Shown: positions 1-10,672 of the stretch, one piece after another
Position numbering within the stretch: the first letter of the stretch is position 1
Layout of the letters: every line of letters starts with the position of its first letter
Origin: Cyanophora paradoxa
Lineage: Eukaryota > Glaucocystophyceae > Cyanophorales > Cyanophoraceae
DNA length: 64,000 bases
NCBI GenBank assembly: GCA_004431415.1
Contig: QPMI01000564.1
Coordinates: 124,001-188,000, forward strand
Direction: 5' to 3'
Notes under the pieces: model-generated
Told to the model about the DNA's origin: nothing
The model's database searches: none
The model's input: only the letters and a program-made list of their open reading frames with translations
Made by a program: the position numbers and the translations under genes

Positions 1-479
1 CATGAACTGGACGGTCGCGCACGTGACCAGGCACCTCTTCGACTTCTGCCGCGCCCTCTTCGAGCCGCCCCTCCGGTGCCCCGCCCCCCGCGCCCCGCGC
101 GGCGCGCCAGGCCGTTGACGCCGGACAGGGCGGACCTGGCGCGGCTGCGGGACCTGGGGCTCGACGGCTTCGAGCTGGTGCAGCTCGCGGAGGAGTCGTG
201 CGCCGGCCGCCGCGCCGGCATGCGCGAGCACCTCGCCGCCAAAGGCTTCTCGGAGGTTCCCGGCCCGCCCGCCCGCCCGCCCGAAGCGACTCTGGCGACA
301 TCGACTGAGGCTTTCGCCCGCGCTTGTTGGTTCGCCCGCAGGAGGCGGCGCGGCGCGTGGGATACGTCGCCTCGCGCCTGGTGCACGCCTTCGCGGCTGC
401 GCCCGAGAACCAGGCGCAGCTGCCGGCCGTCGCCCCCTGGTACGGCCCCGCATTCCGCGCCCTCAACGGGATCCGATGA
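1..479 (+). CDS. 3' end of an unidentified spliced gene (partial)
   Basis: Three exon pieces join into a continuous reading frame. The first runs to about 75 and includes the segment VTRHLFDFCRALFEPPLR. The second spans about 131-256 and includes LARLRDLGLDGFELVQLAEE. The third runs from about 342 to the TGA at 477-479 and includes VGYVASRLVHAF and WYGPAFRALNGIR. The two introns are short, C-rich and GT-AG (about 76-130 and 257-341, the second ending cgcag). The 5' part lies outside the window. I do not recognise the family; the visible part is helical with an Ala-rich C-terminus. Exon reality is supported by sense-like composition and clean phases, but the function is unknown. Confidence 0.55.
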
Positions 480-952
480 TCGCCGAGGGCCCCGTCTGCC
501 CTCGCGCACGTGTCGCATGTCCCTTCCGTTTGCAATTGCGTGTCCATAAAACGATTTTTTTATTACTGATCATGAGTTCAACGGCATCGCGTATCGAAGC
601 TAATTGAAAAGGCCTTCCTTCCTCGCGAACCCTTTTAAACCATCCCCCCTCCCCCCCCCCCCCCCCCCCCCCGCGCCCCGGCCCTCCATGACTCCCCCTT
701 CGCGCCCCTCCCTCCCCCTCCCTTCCCTCCCCACCCCGCTTCCCCCCCCCCCCCCCCACCCCCTCACTCCCCTCACCCCCACCCCACCCCCACCCACCCC
801 CACCCACCCCACCCCACCACCCCACCCACCCACCCCCACCCCTCTCGAGCTCCGGTCGCTTGTGCTCATGCGCATGGTGGAGGGAGCTGGGCAATAGCTA
901 AATATAGGCATACGTCCAATCTATAAGAGGTCGGGGAGAGCTCAAGGAGAAG
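480..952. other. Gene-free, C-rich low-complexity interval
   Basis: This lies between two 3' gene ends. From about 640 to 845 it is almost pure C with scattered T and A (long C runs and CCCCA/CCCT repeats). The open frames in it, on either strand, are only Pro- or Gly-rich translations of this simple sequence. I see no gene. Confidence 0.8.
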
Positions 953-3900
953 TCAGCGTCGGAGGTAGCTCTTGTTACCGTTTGAGTTGATGTAGTATTG
1001 GCCGCCCCGAGGCCCCGTGTAGATCGTCCGGCCGCCCCCTGCAGACGAGCGCCCGCCGCCCGACGAGCGCCCCGGCCCCGGGCTGTAGGAGCACATGTCC
1101 CAGCCACCGCCGCCGCCGCCTCCGCCGCCGTAGTGCAGCATTGGCCGCTGCGCAGCCGCGTGAGCCGCCTCCATCACCTGGAAAAGGTTCATAATCAGAG
1201 ACGTCGACATGTATACAGCTGCAGCTCATCTGGCTATTTTGGGATCGGATCATTGACTGTTAAGATTTAGATTCAGAGCTGTTTGTTGTCTTCAGTGTCT
1301 CGTGATCATCGATGGTTTGATTTATAATTACAAATGTGCTTTGTCTCCAGCATATATATAGGAAGCACGTGCACGAACCTGGCGTTCCAAGGACTGGAGA
1401 CGCTTCTGTCCCTCGCTCGCCATCTTTTCGAGGTCCTCCGTCAGGCGCCGGTTGTCCAGCTGCGTGGAGGCAAAGCATTTAAATTTAAGCTGTAATTGCA
1501 TGAACAGCAGCGGAATTTTTCGCGCCTTCATCTGGTCCAAGCCCTGCGTCATTTTCTCCATCGCGCTGGCGTGCGCCGCGCGGCGGGCGGCCTCCTCCCG
1601 CTCGCGGCCCCACGCGCGCAGCGCCGCCTCGACCTCGGCAGCCAGCTCCCGCTCCAGGCCCTCCCGCGCGGCCGGCAGGCCCGGCACGTCCCCGCGAGCC
1701 CCGCCTGCTGGAACGCCTCGCGCGCCTTCCCCAGCGCCGCGTCGACGCGGGCCTGCGCCGCCTCCCGACTTGCGCTCTCCGCCCAGTTCTCGGCGCCGAG
1801 GGCGCTCTGGGCGGCGCGAATAGCGCGGTGGACGGCGCCCTGGAGGGCGGAGGCCGCCGCGGTGGCGTTGCGGCTGCGGGCATCCGCCTCGACGGCGTCC
1901 GCGAGGGGCCGAACTCGCGCGGGGGCTCGCGCCCCCGGCCGCCTGCCGCGCGGCCGCGAGCGCCTCGCCCAGGGCCGAGGCGCCCATCGGGAGCGGCAGC
2001 CTCGCGAGGGCCTCCCGAAGCGCGCGCTCCGCGCCCATGAGCGCCCTCGAGGCGGCCGCGTCGCGCTTGACGGCCATGTGCTGCACCAGGACCATGCCCT
2101 TCGAATTTAAACCAGTCAGAGCAAATATAAAATTTCGGAAAATGCACACGGAGGCCGAATGAAAAACCGAACCTCGTCCTCTGCGGCCCTGTAAACGTCC
2201 TGAATCGCCTTGTCTATTTCAGGGCAGGCGAAGGCGCTCGCGTCGGCGTCCTGCGCAATAATTACTTCACACATTTGCGCCCGACGTTTGAATTACGACT
2301 CAGTTGCAACGATGCAGTCTGATTTCGGACGCACGGGAACGCCTTCCAGATCAGGAGCGGTGATACTTCGGGACGCCGCGAGCCCGAGCAGCTCGTCCGC
2401 GAGGTCCTCCGCCCAGGCGGACACCTGCGGCCAGCTGCAGTTTGAGTTCGGGTGTGAATATAAACGACATCGATGTGGGCGCCTTCTCCCTTAGAGCCGC
2501 CTCGTCCAGCACGCCGGGGGCGTCGCGGAGGGCCGCCGCCCGCCCCCGCAGCTCCGCCCGCGCCTTCGCGGCCGCCTCCGCGAAGAAATCCCTCAGGGCG
2601 CCCGCGTTCCTGGACGCGACGTCCGCCGCCCACTGCGCCAGCTCGCGCCGCAGGGGCCCCTTGCCCTCCTCCCGGTCCGAGGACGGCACGCCGGCCGAGG
2701 CCGCCTCGGACTCGTACAGCCTCTCGCACTCGTGCGCCAGCTCGCGGGCGGCCGCCGCGAGCGTTCCGGCGTTGACGGGCAGGGGCGGCAGCTTTGCGTT
2801 CGCGGTCTGCCGCCAGCGCTCCGCGGCGGCAGCCCGGGCCCGAGCGCAGGCCGCCTGGTACAGGGCTTGCATGACCGTCGGAAAGTCCAGTGCTCCCGAT
2901 GAGCCAATCTGCCGCGAGGAGTCACAATCACAAACCGGAATTAAATATCATGACCATGACCATTGTGCCACGATCGAAAAGAATAACAATCACAGGAATT
3001 TAATCCAGGGCTTACCGAGCTCGTAAGAGCAGAGATGAAGTCAACCGCGCGCGCTTCAGACGAGATGAGAGGAGCAATAAGGTGCGTCATGGGCTGCGAG
3101 AGCTGAAGCGGAATCGGGCGTCAGACATATGTACATACGCGAGCGGCGCCCGTGATTCAATCTTAGAATTAAAACGCTTCAAGGCGTACCTGAGTAGCGA
3201 TGGCCCGTACTAGTTGGTGTATTTTATTGATAAAAGACGGAGAGAGCTCCGCGAAAGGAATACTCGAAGTCCTGAGCGTGAAACGGGAAAGCAAATCGAT
3301 TCAGGCGTCGAAGATGGGAATTTACAAACCAATCGCGAATATTAATCGCACCGCTGAATGACGTCCGCTTCGCATGGCGGGGGCACGTTGTGAACGGTGA
3401 CAGAACAGAACGCGCGCTTGATCTCGTCGCGGACGCTGGCCACACTTTTCTCGTGCTCCTCGGTCGCGTTCTGCGCATGGAATCAGCCGCGTCAGCGCTA
3501 CGCAGCTGCGTCGTCGGTGCGGATCCGGACCTCGGGGTACTGATCGAACAGATAGTCCTGGTACTCCTCCGCAGTGTCTGCGTTTGTCCAGTTCCGAAAA
3601 ACGATGTGCAGGTGTCCCAGCAGGGGGCGCCTTGAACTAGAGCTCGAGCTGCCGGCCCCGGTGCGGGTCTGCGGCGAATAATTGAAAATATTCAGTTCGT
3701 ATTCGAGCCTTGTGTCGGCGCAATTGCAATGGATAATAAATTGATACACACCTCAGTTGCGAGCGCTTCTGCCACTTTCGCTTGCTGCCGCAGGAGTTGC
3801 TTGCAGGCGTAGGTGAGGGAACCGACCTGTCCAGAGGAAAAACGTATACGTAATTATTAAAACTTTGAGGAAGATTGACGAATTGGGTGGCGCGAATCCA

Positions 3901-4848
3901 AACCTCGTCCAGGAACCTGTTCAGGCCGAGGCGCCCCGAAAAGTTGACCACGACGACGCTCGCCGCCGCGATGGAGGGGAGGACGACCTGGCCAAGGCCC
4001 CGCGCGCGGCGGCGAGGGCCATTGCCATCAGACTCGCGCTCCAGCGCTGCCTAGATTCAGATCTGGAGGTCTAGATACCTGAAGATCGTACTTCGCTTCG
4101 CGGTTGCCCATGCCTTCCGTGTCAAGGAAGCGAATCTGCGAGTGCGTGATTCATGAATATTTAATCTTGAATGTCAGGGCGCGTTTTAATATTGGACGGC
4201 GCCCCAGGGCCCGCCCGCGTCCAGGCCCTGCGGCACTCGCGATCGCACCTCGGAACAGTGCTCCGGCTGCTGCCGGACGTCCGAAATCTCGTGCCGGCGG
4301 AGAAGATCTCCGAAGGACAGGGCCGGCTCATTCGTGTCGATGCCAACCTGCGCATGCACGGGCATCATCAGCCACATGTATGTACATGTGCACACGCGTA
4401 CTACGCATACGGTTCGTATACGAACCGTGAGGGAGTCCCTGTTCTGAACGTCGAAGAGGCCCTCAGTGCCGACGATGCAGTTGGAAAGGTACGACTTGCC
4501 AGTGCGCGTGGGTCCTGCGCAAACGCATAGTCGCCCGCGACCGCGGATATTGATTCATGATCAGAACTTCCGGCCGATTTGCGGCCGCGGCAGCTCGGGG
4601 AGCCCGCGGCCGCTGGCATGCGCAGCTACGTATGCAGATCTAGAGCGAGCCTCGCGATCGGATCATGATCGGAGGCCGCGCCTAGGCTAGGTTCGGTTGC
4701 AATTGCTCGCACCGAGGACCGACACGAATCGGAAGCCGGGGCGGCCGCTGGCCAGCGTGCGCCGCGCTTCCTCTGGGACGCCCACGCTCCCCGGGCTCCC
4801 GCCCGCCTCGCGGTCGCCGACGGGCTTGAGGACCTGGACGACCCGCAT
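953..4848 (-). CDS. Guanylate-binding-protein-like large GTPase (GBP/atlastin type) with C-terminal Gly/Tyr module
   Basis: Likely a dynamin-like large GTPase. The start is the ATG at 4848 (MRVVQVLKPVGD...). Exon 1 splices into exon 2 (4514-4426) to recreate the P-loop VLGPTRTGKSYLSN. Later exons are about 4347-4249, 4135-4079 (DTEGMG, the G3 motif), 3987-3904 (VVLPSIAAASVVVVNFSG), 3826-3752 and 3668-3502 (GHLHIVFRNWTN), followed by helical exons down to about 1380. The order matches the + strand paralogue at 6570. The region at 2890-2480 (MQALYQAACARARAAAAERW) corresponds to the GBP helical domain. The last exon (about 1198-953) is Gly-rich and ends IYTGPRGGQYYINSNGNK. One intron near 1470-1540 is best read as GC-AG. 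Two frame changes inside about 1990-1660 are unexplained: missed mini-introns, assembly indels or decay. Canonical GBP G4 is not obvious. Confidence 0.85.
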
Positions 4849-5046
4849 TGCTGCTTCAGTTCCCTCAGCTTACCCGCGGCGCAGGCTGCAGGCTACAGCT
4901 ATAGCGCTAGCTAGGCCGGGCCGGCCGCGCCTCCGGCTGTGCAAGATATCTTGAAATCGGAATTTCAAGTTTTTAAATTCGGAGCACCCGCTGCCACCCC
5001 AGGCCCGCCGGGCCGGCCCCTAGGCCTCCTCAGGAGTCAGGGCCTA

Positions 5047-5292
5047 CCGTAGACGACTTAAATACCGCGCCACATATTACCGCGTTCTAAAAGTTTTGCG
5101 CCGGTAGGCGCTTTAGCGCGGTACCGAATTAGCGCGTTTTCATCAAATTGGGGTACGGCCCATGCAAAACTGCTAGCAAATCTAAGCAAAAAACTATTAC
5201 CGCGCTACCAAATTTCCGCGTTATAAAAATTTTGAGCGCGGTAATATGGTAGCGCGGTAGTTAAGTCAGCGCGGTATATAAGTCGTCTACGG
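5047..5292. mobile_element. MITE-like element with ~24 bp terminal inverted repeats and TA target duplication
   Basis: The left end CCGTAGACGACTTAAATACC and the reverse complement of the right end CCGTAGACGACTTATATACC differ at one base. Both ends are flanked by TA (5045-5046 and 5293-5294). The 246 bp interior has many copies of TACCGCG/CGCGGTA and no ORF. The TA duplication suggests a Tc1/mariner-type mobiliser. It lies just upstream of the minus-strand GBP-like gene and resembles the element at 56532-56793 in design. Confidence 0.75.
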
Positions 5293-5394
5293 TACAGGCT
5301 ACAGCCTGAAGCTGCAGCCGCAGGGCCGGCGGGCCCGCAGCTGATCATGAGCCGGGCTGCTGACTCGGCGGGAGTCGGCGCTGAGCCGAGCCTA

Positions 5395-5483
5395 CCGTAG
5401 TAGTACGTATACCGTGACATGGGTATTACCGTCACACGGGCCGTAGCCGCCGTAGCGTCGTACGGTAGTACTACGTACTACGG
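5395..5483. mobile_element. Very short TA-flanked inverted-repeat element
   Basis: An 89 bp near-palindrome runs from CCGTAGTAGTACGTAT to the complementary GTACTACGTACTACGG, with TA on each side (5393-5394 and 5484-5485). It could be a deletion derivative of the CCGTAG-type MITEs nearby or a simple palindrome. It has no coding content. Confidence 0.4.
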
Positions 5484-5945
5484 TATACGGTAGCCTAGGA
5501 TCAGCGGCTTAGTCACTGAGTCAATGTTTATATGCATGTCGGTCCATTGTCGGATCGTCTGATGATCTCGTGAACACAGTTCACGTTCCCGGAGTCCGAA
5601 CAATGGATTGATGCGAATCTTTCATGAATCACGAAATCGAAGTTCATTGAACACAGGTCACACAACTCGGTTAAACTTGAAAAACAACGTTGAACTCGGC
5701 GTCAAGTTGCCGATCTCAGATCATCGGATCGCGGTCACAATTCATGATCACGATCCGAATCATCGATCCGATGAGCATCGGATTCGCGATCGCGATCCTT
5801 CATGATCGGTGTCACGATTGCGATCGCGATCGATCGGCTCGGATCGGCGTCGATTCGGCGATCGCTGCGCAGTGCGCATCGATATCACGCATCATGGCAT
5901 GCCATGGCCCATGGTGCTGCTGCATGCAAACTTTGACTGAGGCAG
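5484..5945. other. Intergenic, rich in GATC/CATGATC palindromes
   Basis: Part of the spacer between the two divergent GBP-like genes. It is dense in short palindromes built from ATCGCGAT, GATCGGAT and CATGATCATG and has no convincing ORF. It may include upstream regulatory sequence for either gene, but no core promoter motif can be assigned. Confidence 0.5.
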
Positions 5946-6257
5946 TGATCCGGCAGGGCGTTTTTGGCCAAAGCTTAGCTAATCGCAGGTACTTAGCGCG
6001 TTTGCGGAGGTACCATTACGTCATTCCGGAAGGTGTTAGAGGTTTCACAAGCTAGCGAAGTGCGATTTAGTAAGTTTTTTGACGCTGGTGTGGCCATACC
6101 AGCGCCAAGCCACATTTCGCTAGCTGAAAGCCAAAGCTTAGCAAACCTCTACGTTGGTGCTCCTAGTAATTCGCTAGGAGTCGAACTAGTTCGGAACGGA
6201 GTCAAGCTAGCGACGAAACCTTAAGCTAGCCGCGCTTAAGGATGCCCTGCCGGATCA
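5946..6257. mobile_element. 312 bp inverted-repeat element (ends TGATCCGGCAGGGC), possible CAG target duplication
   Basis: The left end TGATCCGGCAGGGC is repeated exactly in inverted orientation at 6244-6257. CAG flanks both sides (5943-5945 and 6258-6260). The interior has several AGCTTAGC/GCTAGC words, some inverted, and no ORF. The superfamily is not assignable from the ends alone. It sits 313 bp upstream of the + strand GBP-like start codon. Confidence 0.6.
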
Positions 6258-6569
6258 CAGCCTGAACTCGGAAAGCGCACTGCGGCATGCATGCAAACTT
6301 TTGAAAGCGCGATCGGCTCGAGCTCGAGCACTGCGGCAGGCCGCAGGGGTGCGCATGCGCGCTGTGCGGCTTAGGGAAGTCAGTAGCCGGCTACTACTGG
6401 TAGCCGCAGACGTGCTGCAGTTGCAGGCTTCGATCGATCGCAGCGCCTTATAATTAGCTAGCTCCCTACGAACGCGTATACGTAAAGCTACGCCTCGGGC
6501 GCCGGCTATAGTTAACGATATCTGGATCAGCACCGATCGCGATCAGCTACATCTAGCACAGCTCAACCG
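6258..6569. other. Upstream region of the + strand GBP-like gene
   Basis: About 310 bp between the inverted-repeat element and the ATG at 6570. It contains AGCTCGAGC and GATCGATCG palindromes and ACGCGTATACGT. There is no ORF and no clear TATA box or tandem operator. Confidence 0.4.
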
Positions 6570-9500
6570 ATGCGGCTCTTGGCGTGGTGCAGGCCCTCTG
6601 CGCGGGAGCTCGAGCTCGCAGCAGAGGCCGGCGCCCTCGACGCTCTCCGCCCCGCCGCTCGAGTGCGGCTCGTCGCGGTGATCGGCCCGTGCCGGACGGG
6701 GAAGTCGTGGCTCGCGAACCAGCTGTGCGGCCAGGACGTCTTCCTCGTAACGAATGGCCGACCTCAGACGAAGGGCGCGGAGCTCTCTCCTCTCGCAGAA
6801 CTGCCGGTATACGTACGTTCCTTTCGATGCTTCATGCATATGATCGATGTCATGATCACTCATCATGGCATGCATATGATCGAATCATGCATATATATGC
6901 TCGGCAGGGCGCGTCGGGGCCCGGAGACACTGTTAAAGTTGCGTACATCGATGTGGAAGGATTTGGCGACGGATCGCCTGCCCAGGATGCGCAGCTCGCG
7001 ACGCCTCTATTGGCCGTCTCGTCCGCCGTCGTCCTCAACATCGACGGCCAGGGCAACTTCGGTCGCGCGCGGCTCCTCGATGATGTCGCGGTCATCGAGT
7101 TCGTCGCGTCGCGCACCGTCGACGACCTGCACAGTCGCGCACACGCGCAGCCGCCGCCGCAGTCCGCCTCGACGATTTCAAGCGCTTCCGTAGCCAGTGC
7201 GGCGTCAACGGCTGGTTTGCATTTGATGATTTGCTTGTCTTCGAATTCGCACTGCGGCATCCGCGCTAAATCTGAATTTACGTGCCATCGCGTAGAGATC
7301 GGTCCGGATCCGCCCTTTGGGGCCCTGCACATTGTCTACCGGAACTGGACCAGCAAAATGCCGGCCGCCGAAGTGGAAGCGTCCCTGCTCTCCGACGAGG
7401 CGTCGGGCCCGGAGGCCGAGATCGCGACCCGCAACGCCCGCCGCGCCCGCCTCCGCTCCGCGTTCGGCCGCATCAAAGTGCACTGCCTCCCGACGCCGGC
7501 GTCGCCAGAGGCCATCGGCTCCTCCGACAGCCTTCCTCTCTCTTCGACGACGGCGAAATTCCGGGAGGCTTTGGGAGACCTGCGCAAATCTTTGTTGGAG
7601 GACCTGCGGGCTCCTGTGCCGCCTTTCCGGGCCGGCCTCCCCGCGGCCCGCTGCAGCGGCCCGATGGTGGCCGCGCTTTTAAAAGAGCTGACGGGCGCTG
7701 TGCGCACATTTCATTGACCTCCACCCCCCGCATCCACCCACCTGCACGTGCACGTTGTCATGAACTTTTCATCGCGCGCCAGAATGCCGGCGGCGCGGGC
7801 TGGAGCATCCCCTCTGCGCTCGAGGCGGCGCGGGACGGCGCCGCCCGCGCCCTCGTCGAGGCGGTCGCCAGCCGCGTCCTCGTGCCCTCTCCGCCCGACC
7901 GGATCCTCGCCGAGTCCGCGGTGGAGGCCGAAGCGCAAGCGGCGTGCACGCACGCATACGGCGAGCTGAAGAGCAAGGTAAAATCCACACAAGATAGGCC
8001 ATCGCGCTCGTTGCTACAAATTAATATTTACGAATACTATAATTAATCCCCTCATGTTAATTCTGGCACGCCCGTAGATCGAAGAACTGTTTGCGAGCCC
8101 AGGCAACCCCGAGGTCGCATCCGCAGTACGCAGGTCCGTGGAAGGATCCGCATCTAATAAGTTCTCGAGAAAATGTCGTCTTTTTGCGAACCATTTCGCA
8201 GATACTCTAAGGAGTTGACGCCTCTGTGCGAGGCGTTCATGAGGAATGAGATCGCGGCCGCATCCCAAAGGCTCGCAGCTGCCATCGAGAAGGTGTGCTC
8301 CGATCATCGGATCGCCTATAGCTAACTAAAAGCTCGCCCCTCCAATCAACGTTAACATCGATATTTTGATTCTAGATCTCATCTTTCATTCCTGCAGGTC
8401 CAGAGCTCGGCATCGCAGATTGTGCGCTCCTACGTGGAGCAGCTGACGCAGTTGACCTTCGACTTCAACGTCGACGTCGACCGAAGCGGCGCGAGAGCGG
8501 CGCCAGCGTCGCTTTGGCTCAAGCGAGTCGTGTCTCTCGGGAGCGGGAGAAACAAGGTCGAGGTCCCCTTCCCGATGGGCGATGCGGCCGCCGTCAAAGA
8601 GACGGCGCACTCCACCGTGAACGCGGCTTTCTCCACGAGCTTTCTGGCAGCGCTCACCGACGAAATGACGCAGCTGCAGCAGGTTCTTGCGTGCCGTTTT
8701 TTGCATGGGCCAATTCGATTCGCAACAAACGCTGGCGATCGCGACCGCAGGGCCTTGTGGGCACGTTTTTGCCAGCTCTTTCGAGCACCAACGAGAGAGC
8801 CCTCCTTGCTGCGCGGAGGGCGCTCGATGAGACCCTCGGTTCGCATGAATATTTGATTTGCTGTCCATTTCGAATTCTTTTTCGAGAACTGAGCGAGGCA
8901 CTGCATGCAGCGGGCGTTTTGGGCGCCATCGGCCGCACCGAAAGCGATCTCTCGCGGCGCGGCACGATGGCTCGGGAGGACCTCGCGCGGGCCTTCGACC
9001 GCTCCGCTGGCGTCTCGTGGCCCGCGGTGGAGGGCGCGCCGCCATCGCTGCGGGGGCACGTCGAGTCGTGCAAGAGCGAGGTGGCTCGCGCGCGGACGGG
9101 CGCCATCGATCGGCTGGCGGCGGCCGTCACCGCCACGGCGCTCGCGGCGCTGCGGGCGGCCGCGCAGGAGGCGCGCCAGCAGAGCGGGTACCGCCCGCTC
9201 GCCGACGGGCAGACGCTGTGGCGGGAGGCGACCGCCCAGTACCCCGAAGTGCTGCTGGCGCCCCCCGAGGAGGTGGCCCGAGAAGCCCAGGCGTTCTACG
9301 CCGTAGCGCAGGCCAACGCGGCGCGGTACCGGGAGCAGCTCGCGCGGGACGAGCGGGAGCGCCGGCAGGAGCAGGAGTGGCTCCGCCAGCAGGAGCAGGA
9401 GCAGCAGCGGCGCGACGAGCTCGCCCGGCGGCAGGCGGAGGCGCAGCGCCGCCAGTCGGAGCGCGAGAGCGAGCTGCAGAGGCGGCTCGAGGCGATGTCT

Positions 9501-9851
9501 CTCAGCGGTGCTGATACTTTCCAGCTTTTAGCGGATATCCGCCATCTTATCATCCTTTATGCAGGGGCATATGGTGCCGGTGGGTATGGCGGATACGGGG
9601 GCGGCGATCCGTTCGGCCTTGGTGGGGGTTATGGGTATGGGGGTGGCAATCCTTTCGGCCTCGGAGGGGGTTACGGATACGGAGGTGGGGATCCGTTCGG
9701 CCTCGGCGGGGGCGGTTTCGGCGGCATGGGCGGCTACGGCGGCGGCTACGGTGCGGGGCCATCGGGGGGCGGCCGGACGATCTACACGGGGCCGCGGGGG
9801 GGCCAGTACTACATCAACGGCAACGGCAACAGAACCTACATCCCGCGCTGA
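6570..9851 (+). CDS. Guanylate-binding-protein-like large GTPase with Gly-rich repeats and C-terminal Gly/Tyr module
   Basis: The ATG at 6570 opens exon 1 (to 6806). P-loop GPCRTGKSWLAN lies at about residues 39-50, and a G2-like segment TNGRPQTKGAEL follows. Exon 2 starts at 6908 and gives AYIDVEGFGD (G3). FGALHIVYRNWTS lies near 7318-7358. The junction at about 7690-7790 restores LLKELTGA/NAGG, a counterpart of the conserved start of the GBP helical domain. Later exons form a long helical region, then a Gln/Glu/Arg coiled coil (about 9330-9500). Next come three tandem copies of a DPFGLGGGYGYGG-type unit (9604-9715) and a terminal IYTGPRGGQYYINGNGN module; the stop is at 9849-9851. The splice pattern at 7110-7290 is uncertain because one frame stays open throughout. 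It is a paralogue of, and divergent from, the gene ending at 953. Confidence 0.88.
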
Positions 9852-10258
9852 CCTCTTCCCGGCAATGCAGCGAGCTCGAGGATCGATCTGGATCGGTACC
9901 TGTCGACCGGCTGCGCGATGCTGCAGTTGGGTCTGATACCCCGGTTGTTGATTTCTGCAGCCTTGCAATATTATTGGCGAGTTCGAGCAGTATATATTTA
10001 TTCATGCAACGCAGTTTAGATTTATTTCTGCAGCCGTGGCGAGCGGTTGGTCTGTCTGCGAACGTAACATAGGGTTCAATTAAAAGGCTCACGTTTTCTT
10101 TGTATACAGGGAGGGGAGAGAAGGCCTTTCGCCCCCATGTCAATATTTTCTGAATTCGGAAGAGCGAATTGGAATTCGAATCGCTTACAATGTGACTCTT
10201 CCAGTTTGTGCGGCCTCACTTCGTCGGACACTCCGAGAAAAAAAAGACGCCCGCCCCC

Positions 10259-10289
<31 letters not shown>

Positions 10290-10672
10290 CATCGGCCATT
10301 GCAGCTCCCGGCAATCGAGCTGCACTATAGCTTTCACGGGCTACAAATGGGGGGCGCCCTCTCTGTTGGCCCCCACAGCTTCGCCTAACCGAATTGCGTG
10401 GGCCCCCCCACCCCACCCCCCCCCCCCCCCCCCCCTACCGACTACGTACCGCCAACGCGAGCCCAAGAAGGACACCCCGCCCAAGTTCTCCCCCAAGGCC
10501 ACACTGAACGCTCCGAGCTAGCGTCGAAGCGCCTATCCCTGTGTACCGGCCACAGGTCATGAGCTGACCCAGAGTTCGGCCTATTCCGAACCGGTAGTGC
10601 ATACCGTAGTACGTTGAAGTCAGTGGTCTGAAAATAAAACCAGCGCCCAAGAATTGGGCTATCCTGAAAAAA
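9852..10672. other. Intergenic with C-rich homopolymers
   Basis: The spacer downstream of the GBP-like gene has C runs at about 10253-10275 and 10410-10433 next to a CACACACAC tract. No ORF with protein-like composition is visible on either strand. The 3' end at 10673 is the boundary of a duplicated segment shared with 27.2-28.8 kb. Confidence 0.6.

Noticed and set aside
600-911. Pro-rich and Gly-rich ORFs on opposite strands
   Set aside because: Translations of poly-C/poly-G low complexity; no splice or start context.
5394-5492. Protein-coding potential of the GTAGTACGTA region
   Set aside because: Short palindromic DNA only; better explained as a miniature inverted-repeat element.
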